Below are positions 51,081 to 59,110 of a stretch of 64,000 nt of DNA, piece after piece (position 1 is the first letter of the stretch; each line of letters opens with the position of its first letter). The notes beneath the pieces are model-generated. The model saw only the letters and a list, made by a program, of their open reading frames with translations. It searched no databases and was not told the DNA's origin. The DNA comes from Chloroflexota bacterium. Lineage in GTDB: Bacteria; Chloroflexota; Dehalococcoidia; Lucifugimonadales; JADFKI01. Position numbers and translations under genes: made by a program. The stretch is from NCBI GenBank assembly GCA_009840355.1, contig VXNZ01000056.1, forward strand, positions 62,001 through 126,000. Direction: 5' to 3'.

Positions 51081-51986
51081 CTACCCTACCCGACCTCCGC
51101 CGGCACCCCCGTCAATCAGCAGCCTCCGAACATCCTCGGCAAACTTCACCTCCGAATCGTCCTCCGGCGCGTATCCCAGAACTTCGCGAGCGTTGCTCAG
51201 CGACCAGAACGCCCGCGTGTTGTTGCTGATGCCATAGACTACCTGCCACGGCACACCGTGTTCGTTGTCGATGTTCGGCGTCTCTATCGCCTTCTGAAAC
51301 AGCTGCGTGATGTCGCGCGGGCTGATATATGCGCCGAGGTCGCGCTTGTAGTTGTCCGGGTCGTCCACGTATATCGCGGGGTCAAGCTCGCGCGGCGCGC
51401 CGATGCGCACCATCACCACGCCCGTCTTGCGAAGGAACGATGTGCCACCCGTGTGCTGCTGCCTGCCCGAGTCGTCGCCGAAGCCGCCGAGTCCGCAGGC
51501 GAACAAGAACCCCAAGTGCTCATAAGTTGCCTTCGCCCAGCCGTAGAAATTGTCCGACAGAGGCAGCTTGTATGGGTCGAGCGATTCCATCTTGCGCGTG
51601 TGGATGAGATTGTGCTCGTACCAGTCTGCGGCATGGTTCGAGCTGGCGATGGCGAGGCGAGGCACGCCGGCGTCATACGCGCTTCGCAGCACGTTGTACG
51701 CCATCTGCACATTCTCATTCTCGTCGAAGAAGTGGTCGAGCGGCTCGCCCTGCCTGCGCTTGTAGCCCAAATGCACCACCGCGTCCACGCCCTCGAACAA
51801 GCCCGCGTACTTGCTGCGGTCGGTGTCTATCAGATTGGCGATTTGCACGCCCTCCACCTTCTCGCCGCGCGGGTTCTCGTCCTTAACATCCACGAGCACC
51901 ATCTCGTAGCTCTCGCGGAATGTGGGCAGCAGTTGATTGGCGATGTACCCGGTCGCCCCCGTCATAAGCACCTTGTTGACAGCCAT
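51081..51986 (-). CDS. NAD-dependent epimerase/dehydratase (extended SDR)
   Basis: A 301-residue extended SDR: MTGATGYIANQLL (cofactor loop at 8-20), VDVKDEN, HLGYKR, and the active-site Tyr-xxx-Lys in FYGWAKATYE. A Ser/Thr upstream (AIASSNHA) completes the site. Unlike the SDR pair at 2949/5048, the catalytic Lys is kept. Nucleotide-sugar or uronate dehydrogenase-type chemistry is likely; the TGGTSFLRKTG segment is not diagnostic. Confidence 0.87.
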   Translation of the reverse strand: MAVNKVLMTGATGYIANQLLPTFRESYEMVLVDVKDENPRGEKVEGVQIANLIDTDRSKYAGLFEGVDAVVHLGYKRRQGEPLDHFFDENENVQMAYNVLRSAYDAGVPRLAIASSNHAADWYEHNLIHTRKMESLDPYKLPLSDNFYGWAKATYEHLGFLFACGLGGFGDDSGRQQHTGGTSFLRKTGVVMVRIGAPRELDPAIYVDDPDNYKRDLGAYISPRDITQLFQKAIETPNIDNEHGVPWQVVYGISNNTRAFWSLSNAREVLGYAPEDDSEVKFAEDVRRLLIDGGAGGGRVG

Positions 51987-52252
51987 ATTCCAGTTTTCCT
52001 TTCTTTATAGCTCGTTAGTCGATCAGCATTTTCAGTTGGATTTCCAGTCGGTCGGTATGTCGGCTATCGTTTCGGCAGTCCCGTCCTTTCCCGCGTCAGT
52101 CGCGCTTTCGCAGGCCCAATTTCGCAGGGATGATGGGGCACAAGTATAATCTAAATGGTCTTGCGCGGTTTGCTGACATTGACGGCAATTCGCACGCGAA
52201 ACTGATAAACTGACTATCCGACAGACTCATTTACTTCAATGGAGATTTTACC

Positions 52253-52927
52253 ATGTACGAACCGCTAAACGCCGACGAGCTGAACGCCCTACGCCGGATA
52301 GACACCGCGACCATCGCCAACGCGATTGAGCACTTCGACATTCGCAGCAATACGGACGGGTTTATGGGCTGGGACATTCGCTGCATGTTCCCGGAGATGG
52401 GAGTGATGGTCGGGTACGCCGTAACCGCCACGCTCGACACCACTACACATGGCAGAGTCCATGACCGCGAGGCGCGCTTTCAGATGTTTGAGGCGATCGA
52501 CGCATCGCCCAAGCCCGTCGTGCTGGCGCTGAAAGATGTCAGCTCCAAGCCGCGGCACGGCTGCCACTTCGGGGATGGGCTTGCGACAGTATCCATGCGG
52601 CTGGGCGCCATCGGGCTGGTAACGGATGGCGGCGTGCGCGATGTGGACACGGTGCGCGATATGGGCTTCCACTACTTCTCGCCCGGCATGGTGCCGGCAC
52701 ACGGCAATTTTGGCTTCCTAGAGGCGCAAGTGCCGGTGCTAATCAGCGGAGTGCTGGTCAACCCGGGCGACCTCATCCACGCTGACGCGAACGGCGTAGT
52801 AACCATCCCGAACGAAATAGCGCGCGATGTCGTCGCAGCCGCGAACGAAGTGCTGCAGCGCGAAGAAGAGTACCGGGACTGGGTGAACGGCGACGATTTC
52901 TCGGTGGAGAAGCTGCGGCAGAGGTAG
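52253..52927 (+). CDS. RraA-like protein (oxaloacetate decarboxylase/aldolase type)
   Basis: A 224-residue protein of the RraA-like fold: IDTATIANAIEHF near the start, GLVTDGGVRDVD (about 122-133) with the substrate-binding Asp-Gly-Gly-x-Arg-Asp, and VNPGDLIHADANGVVTIP with the metal-site Asp. Members are either RNase E regulators or, more often in such bacteria, metal-dependent aldolases/decarboxylases of the HMG aldolase type; the latter is more likely. GGAG is seven bases before the ATG. Confidence 0.85.
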   Translation: MYEPLNADELNALRRIDTATIANAIEHFDIRSNTDGFMGWDIRCMFPEMGVMVGYAVTATLDTTTHGRVHDREARFQMFEAIDASPKPVVLALKDVSSKPRHGCHFGDGLATVSMRLGAIGLVTDGGVRDVDTVRDMGFHYFSPGMVPAHGNFGFLEAQVPVLISGVLVNPGDLIHADANGVVTIPNEIARDVVAAANEVLQREEEYRDWVNGDDFSVEKLRQR

Positions 52928-52941
52928 GCCGCGCATATTTG

Positions 52942-52994
52942 CGTCATTCCCGTGAGGCATGTCCTCGATCCCGATCGGGGAACGGGAATCCAGA
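52942..52994. repeat. Dispersed repeat, type C fragment
   Basis: CGTCATTCCCGTGAGG at the left and GGAACGGGAATCCAGAG at the right, with GATCCCGATCGGGG between. It abuts the multicopper oxidase remnant. Confidence 0.5.
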
Positions 52995-53007
52995 GCCGTA
53001 AATTGAA

Positions 53008-53342
53008 TCACCTAACGATTCTATACTGCCCCATCATGTCCAGGTCCTCATGGTCGAGAATGTGACAGTGGAACAAGTACGGAATATCCTCAGCCGGATA
53101 AGTATCGAAGCGGGCTGCGATAACGACTTCGCCGTCCGCATTCACTCACACCGAATCCTCCCAGCCTGCTTCCCCAGGCGGCGGGGGTCGCTATTTATCG
53201 CCAATATCTGAAACATCGTCTGATGGACATGGAACACATGTTGCCCGTCGCCAACGGTGAGCGTCCAGCACTCAGTATCTCCGAACTGCACCGTCTCGTC
53301 GATCCTGTTCATAAGGGTTGATTTACAGTCCTCGCCCATCAA
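53008..53342 (-). pseudogene. Multicopper oxidase C-terminal remnant
   Basis: The minus strand encodes NRIDETVQFGDTECWTL and HVFHVHQTMFQIL (type 1/3 copper ligand HxHxxxF), then shifts frame within a C-rich run near 53165, and continues WEDSV-stop-VNADGEVVIAARF and YLFHCHILDHEDLDMMGQYR, the canonical HCHIxxHExxxM copper motif, ending at 53008. So about the last 110 residues survive with one frameshift and one stop, and the first three-quarters are gone. A dead laccase/CueO-like gene. Confidence 0.8.
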
Positions 53343-53454
53343 GGGTAAGGGGCTGTCAATATCGTCAATGCCAGTTTGACATACGCGCGTGTCTAATGGA
53401 ACATGAACGCCAGAAGTCAGGCGACACGATTAGCAGCAGAGCGAGAGGACAAAA

Positions 53455-55263
53455 ATGCCTACATCCGACAATCACATCAGCATAGATAAGGGCGACATGG
53501 TGCGCCCGCCTACCGGCAGGCCCGTGGTGTATGGTACGCAGGGCGTCATTTCCAGCGGGCATTACCTCACCTCTATGGCGGGCATGCGAATGCTGCTCAA
53601 CGGCGGCAATGCGTTCGATGCGGTGGTCGCGGCGACTTTCGCGGCGGGTGTAACCGAGCCGCTCGCCAACTATTCGCTGCTCGCGGAAGGCGTCTTTATG
53701 ATATACGACTCGCGCAGCGGCGACCTGCTCTCCCTCAGCGGTCAGGGCACCGCGCCCGGCAAGGCGAGCGTGGACTTCTACAAGTCGCGCGGCTTCGATG
53801 AGATACCGACCGGACCGGGCGCGGACGCGCCGATGTCCTTCACCACACCCGGCATCATCGCGGCGCTCACATCCATGCTGGAACGCTACGGCACGAAGAC
53901 ACTTGGCGAAGTGCTTTCTCCCGCGATTCACCACGCCGAGTTTGGCTTCCCCAACTATGAATATATGCTGCAGCGCCTCGACAGCCCGGGGACGCGGCAG
54001 CAGTTCGAGCTGTTCCCGCCGGGCGGCACGAACATTTTCTTCGACAATGGCAATGTGCCGGAGCCGGGTTCGCTGCTGGTGCAGAAGAACCTCGCCGATA
54101 TGCTGAAGCGCATGGTCGCCGCGGAGAACGCGTCCACCGGCAACCGCATCGACGGCATCCGCGCAGGCAACGACGCCTTCTACAAGGGCGACATCGCCAA
54201 GAGCATCGCCGACTACTCGCGGCAGGTGGGCGGCATTCTCGACGCGGACGACCTAGCGAACTACGAACCGGAGTACGGCGAGCCGATCAAGGGCACATTC
54301 CAAGGGCACGAGATAAGCAGCCATTCCACTTGGACGCAGGGCATAATGGCGCTGCAAATCCTGAACATTCTCGAAAACTTCGACCTGCGTGGCATGGGAC
54401 ACAACTCGCCCACATACACGCACACCGTCCTAGAGGCGTGCAAGCTGGCGTTCGCGGATCGCGAAGCGTACTATGGCGATCCCAACTACGCCACCGTTCC
54501 GATAGACGGCCTAATTTCCAAGGAATACGCCGCTGAGCGCGCGCAGCAGATTGACCCGTCGCGCGCCTGCCTCGAACTGCCCGCGCCGGGCAACCCATGG
54601 GCATACAGCGCCGTTACCAAGCCCGCCAACGGCACGGTCGAAATGCCCGTCGGCGCGGCAGTCGGCGAGTCGGGCAACAGCAGTGGCACGACGCATATCG
54701 CCTGCATCGACCGTGACGGCAACTTGGTCTGCGCCACGCCGAGCGGCGGTTCGTTCAGCAAGGGCGTGTTCTTCCCCGAGCAGGGCGCCGCAATCAGCAC
54801 GCGCATCGAGATGTTCAACTTCATCGACGGGCATCCGAATAGGCTGGAACCGGGCAAGCGCCCGCGCACCACGCTCATCAACTACATCGTCTCCAAGGAC
54901 GGAACTCCCGTCATGACCGTCGGCTGCCCGGGCGGCGACCATCAGGCACAGGCGAATGTGCAGCTGATGCTGAACACGCTGCTGTTCGGCATGAACGCGC
55001 AGGAAGCGGTGGAAGCGCCGCGCTTCGCCACCGAGAGCGTGCCGGATTCGTTCTACCCGCATGTGTATTACCCGAACCGCGTGTCGCTCGAAGAAGGCTA
55101 CCCGGCGGGGAACTGGGATGCACTGCGCGCGCTAGGACACGGCGATCTTGTGCAAGCGGCGACCTGCGGCATGGGCGCAACCGTAACCACGCGCGACTCG
55201 AACACGGGCGTCCTGAGCGCCGGCGGAGACCCGCGCCGCGCCTGCTACGCCATCGGCTGGTAA
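53455..55263 (+). CDS. ggt: Gamma-glutamyltransferase
   Basis: A 602-residue Ntn-hydrolase precursor. The autocatalytic nucleophile is Thr412 in NSSGTTHIACID, with SGNS before it; the upstream half has GGNAFDAVVAATFAAGVTEP and the downstream GCPGGDHQAQANVQ. It cleaves gamma-glutamyl bonds such as glutathione or transfers the glutamyl group. No signal peptide is seen, unlike many GGTs, so it may be cytoplasmic, as in the ywrD-like branch. Confidence 0.9.
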   Translation: MPTSDNHISIDKGDMVRPPTGRPVVYGTQGVISSGHYLTSMAGMRMLLNGGNAFDAVVAATFAAGVTEPLANYSLLAEGVFMIYDSRSGDLLSLSGQGTAPGKASVDFYKSRGFDEIPTGPGADAPMSFTTPGIIAALTSMLERYGTKTLGEVLSPAIHHAEFGFPNYEYMLQRLDSPGTRQQFELFPPGGTNIFFDNGNVPEPGSLLVQKNLADMLKRMVAAENASTGNRIDGIRAGNDAFYKGDIAKSIADYSRQVGGILDADDLANYEPEYGEPIKGTFQGHEISSHSTWTQGIMALQILNILENFDLRGMGHNSPTYTHTVLEACKLAFADREAYYGDPNYATVPIDGLISKEYAAERAQQIDPSRACLELPAPGNPWAYSAVTKPANGTVEMPVGAAVGESGNSSGTTHIACIDRDGNLVCATPSGGSFSKGVFFPEQGAAISTRIEMFNFIDGHPNRLEPGKRPRTTLINYIVSKDGTPVMTVGCPGGDHQAQANVQLMLNTLLFGMNAQEAVEAPRFATESVPDSFYPHVYYPNRVSLEEGYPAGNWDALRALGHGDLVQAATCGMGATVTTRDSNTGVLSAGGDPRRACYAIGW

Positions 55264-55292
55264 CATTCTTCAAACAGGAGAGCAGAATCACA

Positions 55293-55727
55293 ATGGACGA
55301 ATTCATGAGGGCTGCGCTTGAAGAGGCGAGGCGTGGGTTTGAGGAAGGCGGCGTTCCCATAGGCGCCGCTCTCGTGAGTAACGGCAAGCTCATCGCAACG
55401 GGGCGCAACCGCCGTGTGCAGGAAGGCGCTCCCATAATGCACGGCGAGATTAACTGCTTGTACAATGCGGGCGAGGCCATTTACGACTACACCGACCTGA
55501 CGCTCTACTCCACGCTGATGCCGTGTTATATGTGCGCGGGCGCGGTCTTGCAGTTCGGAATAACGAAAGTAGTTGTTGCGGAGGGTAGAACAGCCAACGA
55601 AGGGCGCGACATGATGCTCCAACACGGCGTTGATATCGTTGACATGGAAATCAGTGAGCCGCGTGAAATGCTGGCGCAGTTCATCAAGACAAAGGGCAAT
55701 CGGTGGCACAGCCATCCCCCGGATTAG
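55293..55727 (+). CDS. Nucleoside/cytosine deaminase-type zinc enzyme
   Basis: A 144-residue deaminase with zinc ligands His50 (MHGEIN, with catalytic Glu52) and Cys78/Cys81 (MPCYMCAG). The overall sequence (EEGGVPIGAALVSNGKLI, LQFGITKVVV) is closer to yeast-type cytosine deaminase than to tRNA adenosine deaminase TadA. ATG 55293 follows CAGGAGAG. It may be co-transcribed with ggt and with the MFS gene downstream. Confidence 0.87.
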   Translation: MDEFMRAALEEARRGFEEGGVPIGAALVSNGKLIATGRNRRVQEGAPIMHGEINCLYNAGEAIYDYTDLTLYSTLMPCYMCAGAVLQFGITKVVVAEGRTANEGRDMMLQHGVDIVDMEISEPREMLAQFIKTKGNRWHSHPPD

Positions 55728-55736
55728 GACATAGCT

Positions 55737-57152
55737 ACGGAAACAACCTCAGTAAAGGCAACTAACAAGTGGCTTGGTCTAGTAGCGGCGGCGCTGGGGA
55801 TGTACCTGGCTTCGCTGGACCTTGCCGTCAATGTCGCGCTGCCGGACATCACATCCAACCTCGCCACCGACTTGCGCACTGTGCAGTGGGTTATCGTGTT
55901 GTATGTGGGGGGCAGTGTTAGCCTACAGCTCGGTCTGGGCAGCGCGGCGGACGCTTACGGGCTGCGGCGATTCTACATAATCGGGCTGGCGGCATACGCG
56001 CTGGCGGTGCTGCTCATCGGGCTGGCGCCAAACCTGTCCACCGTGCTCGGGCTGCGCGTGATGCAAGCGGTCGGCAACTCGCTGATGGTGGCGTCGGCGC
56101 CGGCAATCATCACCGCCATATTCCCGTCGGAGCAGCGCGGCAGAGCGCTCGGGCTGATGTCCGCGATTTCCACGCTGGGCATGATTACGGCAACGCTGGG
56201 CGGCGGCGCGCTAGTGGAAGCATTCGGCTGGCGCTCCATATTCCTCGCGCGCGTGCCGCTCACGCTGCTTACGCTCGCGCTCGCGCTCCTCATACTATCG
56301 GAGCGCAAATCGGGCGAACGACCGCAATTCGACCTGCGCGGCGGACTGCTCGCGATGCTTGGGCTGGCGTGCCTCGTGATGTTCCTGCAGTTCGGCGGCA
56401 GAATCGGCTGGCTCTCTCCGCTTACGCTGGCTTTGGGCATCGGCGCGGCGGTAACGCTCACCGTATTGCTGAGATTAGAGCGCGGCGTTCAGAATCCGGT
56501 ACTCGACCCGAAAATGCTGACCAATCGGCTGCTGCTGCCGGTTATCATAGCGGCGTTCCTGCTGTTCATGACGATATTCCTGAACCTGTTCATCTTGCCG
56601 TTCTACGTCTCCGATGTGCTCAAGGCGGACGCAAAGGCAATGGGATTCCTATTGATGCTCGCCACCGCATTCGCAGGCGTCGCCGCGCCCATAGGCGGCT
56701 GGCTGTCGGACAGAATGCCCACCGCTTATATCACAACGGCCGCGCTGATCCTGACAGCCGGCATTCTGTTCTGGTTCAGCGCTCTCACGACCGATTCGAG
56801 CTTGAACGATGTGGCGATACGAATGGCGGTAGGCGGCATCGGAATGGGGGTATTTCAGGCGACTAACGCCACTCTAATCATGGGCGCTATGCCGAGAGAC
56901 AGGCTAGGCACCGGCGGCGCGCTCATATCATTATCCATGAGCATGGGCATTGTTGCCAGCGTTGCGCTGCTGGGCGGCATGTTCGACGGCAGGCTCGCCA
57001 TGTACGAAGCCACGACGCCGGACGCATCGCAGGCATTCGTAATGGCATTCCGCGACACCTACATCGTCGCCGGCATCATAACCGTGCTTGCGGTCGCCGT
57101 GTCGGTGAGTTACTGGCCGCAGGCATTGCGGTGGCGCGCTACAAAAAAATAA
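55737..57152 (+). CDS. MFS transporter, DHA2-like, apparent ACG start codon
   Basis: A 12-14 helix MFS exporter with TM1 WLGLVAAALGMYLASLDLAV, whose LD(x)AVNVALP motif is typical of DHA2 drug exporters, followed by AADAYGLRRFYIIG (motif A). The first ATG (55800) lies inside TM1, but between it and the TAG of the previous gene there is no ATG, GTG or TTG. ACG at 55737 stands seven bases after AGGA and gives a normal hydrophilic N-terminus (ETTSVKATNK), so it is the best start; ATA at 55731 is closer to the site. From there the protein has 471 residues. Substrate unknown. Confidence 0.85.
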   Translation, partial: TETTSVKATNKWLGLVAAALGMYLASLDLAVNVALPDITSNLATDLRTVQWVIVLYVGGSVSLQLGLGSAADAYGLRRFYIIGLAAYALAVLLIGLAPNLSTVLGLRVMQAVGNSLMVASAPAIITAIFPSEQRGRALGLMSAISTLGMITATLGGGALVEAFGWRSIFLARVPLTLLTLALALLILSERKSGERPQFDLRGGLLAMLGLACLVMFLQFGGRIGWLSPLTLALGIGAAVTLTVLLRLERGVQNPVLDPKMLTNRLLLPVIIAAFLLFMTIFLNLFILPFYVSDVLKADAKAMGFLLMLATAFAGVAAPIGGWLSDRMPTAYITTAALILTAGILFWFSALTTDSSLNDVAIRMAVGGIGMGVFQATNATLIMGAMPRDRLGTGGALISLSMSMGIVASVALLGGMFDGRLAMYEATTPDASQAFVMAFRDTYIVAGIITVLAVAVSVSYWPQALRWRATKK

Positions 57153-57184
57153 GGGAATGGTATTTAATGAGAGTAACCATTCCC
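57153..57184. terminator. Bidirectional terminator hairpin
   Basis: GGGAATGGT (57153-57161) pairs with ACCATTCCC (57176-57184) around a 14-nt loop, with A-rich sequence before and T-rich sequence after. It lies between two convergent genes and can serve both. Confidence 0.8.
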
Positions 57185-57190
57185 CTAATT

Positions 57191-57604
57191 TTATCCTTGC
57201 GCCTCATACGACGCTCGTATTACTCGCATCGCTCTGTCAATATCTCGCGTATTTCCGACACGCATAAAGTAGAAATCTTTATCTAAAGCAAAAGGTCTAG
57301 GATCTGGCTCTATCCAAGGAAATTGTCGTGCATTTACATGCTTCACTTGCACCACCAGGGCGGAACTATCGATAAGGATTCTATTCCATCGCCCTTGATA
57401 ATTCGGTGTTATGAATGTAGCGAAATTCACGCGACCTACAAATGATGCATCATAGGTTGGAATGGTATCGCGCACTCCAACATCTGATAAATCCAGAATA
57501 CGATTACCAAGTTCATTTATAACATCTGCCTGCACAGGATTTTCGGATGCTAACCGTGCTATAACAGCATGGGCTCGTACACCAGTTAAAACTTCAGCTG
57601 CCAT
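57191..57604 (-). CDS. Hypothetical protein, AT-rich
   Basis: A 137-residue protein from ATG 57604 preceded by an excellent GGAGG at seven bases. Not recognised. It is soluble, with a helical first third and a strand-rich end containing VVQVKHVNARQFPW. Codon use is much AT-richer than in the exporter next door, pointing to foreign origin. Confidence 0.65.
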   Translation of the reverse strand: MAAEVLTGVRAHAVIARLASENPVQADVINELGNRILDLSDVGVRDTIPTYDASFVGRVNFATFITPNYQGRWNRILIDSSALVVQVKHVNARQFPWIEPDPRPFALDKDFYFMRVGNTRDIDRAMRVIRASYEAQG

Positions 57605-57746
57605 TATTTTCCTCCTATTTATGTATGGTCACTCTTGAATGCAATTGTCTGAATCATAAATGTTCTATTTCACTGATTGTTCTGACGGGATTGGGCTACT
57701 AGGGTTACAGGAAATTTGACTACACTTAGGGTTGAGGGTTTGCGGT

Positions 57747-57860
57747 CTAGCCTACCGCAGGCGTGATGTTCTTGGTGCGAGTTACTCCTTTCGGCAATGT
57801 TGTTCGGATTTTGATGGTTCGTCGTATCGTACCTTGAATTCTGACCTTCGGCTTTCGCAT
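57747..57860 (-). CDS. Possible small basic protein
   Basis: A 37-codon frame from ATG 57860 with GAGGG five bases upstream, encoding a very basic peptide (MRKPKVRIQGTIRRTIKI...). It precedes the AT-rich gene at 57191-57604 on the same strand. The good ribosome binding site and strand-like pattern make it plausible, but nothing else supports it. Confidence 0.35.
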   Translation of the reverse strand: MRKPKVRIQGTIRRTIKIRTTLPKGVTRTKNITPAVG

Positions 57861-57956
57861 GTCGCCCTCGCTTTCTCCTAAGTAGCCCTATATCAATTTT
57901 AGCAAAAAAACCAGCGTTGCAGTTGGGTTAAATACCTGTTAGCCTCGCCTCACTCC

Positions 57957-58056
57957 TAGCACGAGTAACGACCACAGACGCGCTCTGCGTCATGTGTCAA
58001 GGTGTGGCGTTCCGCCCTCTTAATGCACACATGAGGTGGTCGCTCGTGCTAGGGTA
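57957..58056. repeat. Long inverted repeat
   Basis: CTAGCACGAGTAACGACCAC near 57957 is matched by GTGGTCGCTCGTGCTAG near 58037, with an internal TGTGTCAAGGTG loop. It lies just before the TTG start of the next gene and may be its promoter region or a terminator. Not matched elsewhere in the window. Confidence 0.5.
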
Positions 58057-58082
58057 GCCATATCTGGCTGAGAGGGGGCACC

Positions 58083-58559
58083 TTGAGAAATAATAATGAG
58101 CGTTTGGAGAAAAAAACTTCAGAGGTTTTACTCTCCAAATATAATGAACATAGAATAGTTGTTTGGGTCGTTGTGGCGGTTGCAATAGGGGCACTATTGA
58201 TACTCACTTTGACCAACGAAAGTAGCGCACCTACTCAACAAGCCCGACCAGCCCCGACACCTATTCCGGGAGTTAGTCACTACATCGAAATGTGGGAAGC
58301 AAACGGCGTAGCGTTTGAGAGCCAATACTACGGCAGGCACATTGTAGTCAAAGGCAAAGTTGATAGCGTCAGCAATCGTATTCTCGAAGAGGGCTATCGT
58401 ATAACGATGGTCGAGAACTTTGACACGATGGATTGCAATGTCACTCCCGAAAACAAGCACATGGCCACTTCTGTGTCAAAGGGTCAGTACATCGTCGCCG
58501 CAGGCATTATAGATAGCGGGTTTTTGGGGCCAGACTTGTATGACTGCACAGTCAGATAA
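58083..58559 (+). CDS. Membrane-anchored OB-fold (tRNA_anti-like) protein
   Basis: A 158-residue protein with a TTG start at 58083 (AGGGGG upstream), a cytoplasmic N-terminus, one membrane helix (about 25-43) and an extracytoplasmic domain that begins after a Pro/Thr linker. That domain reads YYGRHIVVKGKVDSV ... KGQYIVAAGIIDSG ... LYDC, the pattern of the tRNA_anti-like OB-fold family, which is found on bacterial surface proteins of unknown role. AT-rich relative to the region. Confidence 0.65.
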   Translation: MRNNNERLEKKTSEVLLSKYNEHRIVVWVVVAVAIGALLILTLTNESSAPTQQARPAPTPIPGVSHYIEMWEANGVAFESQYYGRHIVVKGKVDSVSNRILEEGYRITMVENFDTMDCNVTPENKHMATSVSKGQYIVAAGIIDSGFLGPDLYDCTVR

Positions 58560-58676
58560 TTTGATACTGCTGGAACGTGTTGGTGTGAACCGCGCTATCT
58601 CTTCCCTTTCTGTTGGAAGTTAGGGCAGAACACATCCCCATACCCGATCTAAACTTGTGTAGGGCTGTCTATCCTG

Positions 58677-58820
58677 CTAATTCTCCTCTCCTCTGACCTC
58701 AATGCCCGCCGTCTCCTCCGCAACCTTGATAGCCGCATACTGGTCTTCATTGCCCAGCCCCTTGCCCATGGCGAGCGTCTGCACTTGGTATGCCGCCGAG
58801 CCGCCATGTTCGCCGCGCCC
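58677..58820 (-). pseudogene. Duplicate C-terminal fragment of 3-hydroxyisobutyrate dehydrogenase-like gene
   Basis: On the minus strand a frame encoding SAAYQVQTLAMGKGLGNEDQ and ending EETAGIEVRGEEN-stop matches the last 45 residues of the intact enzyme at 60371-61276 (SAAYQVQTLAMGKGLGNEDQ..., EETAGVEVKGSES). The similarity stops abruptly at about 58820, where a methyltransferase fragment joins. It is a divergent partial duplicate, not functional by itself. Confidence 0.75.
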
Positions 58821-58957
58821 ACCGGCGCGGAATAATTGCGGTTGGAGTTGAACGGCGGGTCGAGATAGATGAGGTCAACCGACTCGCTGTTCATCCCGCG
58901 CAGGATGTCGAGATTGTCACCTGTCCAGATGGTTTTGTCGGCGAAGTTGGGTTGCAT
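58821..58957 (-). pseudogene. Site-specific DNA methyltransferase, N-terminal fragment
   Basis: From ATG 58957 (GGGAG seven bases upstream) the frame encodes the start of a DNA methyltransferase: TIWTGDNLDILRGMNSESVD and LIYLDPPFNSNRNY with the catalytic (D/N)PPF motif. After about 45 residues it runs into the dehydrogenase fragment in a wrong frame and stops near 58649. The rest of the methyltransferase is missing from the window. Confidence 0.75.
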
Positions 58958-59018
58958 ATTGGTCTCCCGTTTCCTTATCTCGCCCACACAGATTACCACA
59001 TTACCATATACTCCCCCC

Positions 59019-59048
59019 TTGACAACACAAAACACTCATCTTTATAAT
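59019..59048 (+). promoter_or_regulatory. Near-consensus sigma-70 promoter
   Basis: TTGACA (59019-59024) and TATAAT (59043-59048), both perfect, with an 18-bp spacer. It points at the 377-residue gene and is the best promoter in the window. A nine-codon ORF (ATG 59057) follows before the gene. Confidence 0.8.
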
Positions 59049-59110
59049 CAGAACAAATGATTGCCACCCCGACACCAAAACCATGAAAGACTGAAAGACT
59101 GACAACCCAT

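Larger units (their letters stand above)
57605..58082. other. AT-rich spacer with one possible small gene
   Basis: This 478-bp gap is AT-rich and has few repeats. It holds a possible 37-codon gene on the minus strand (57747-57860). Around 57955-58050 the inverted pair TAGCACGAGTAACGACCAC / GTGGTCGCTCGTGCTAGGGT can form a long hairpin. I see no tRNA or other RNA gene. Confidence 0.5.

Noticed and set aside
53115-53160. In-frame TGA in the multicopper oxidase remnant as a third selenocysteine
   Set aside because: The TGA is not at a cysteine or redox position, a frameshift lies close by, and most of the gene is missing. It is ordinary decay.
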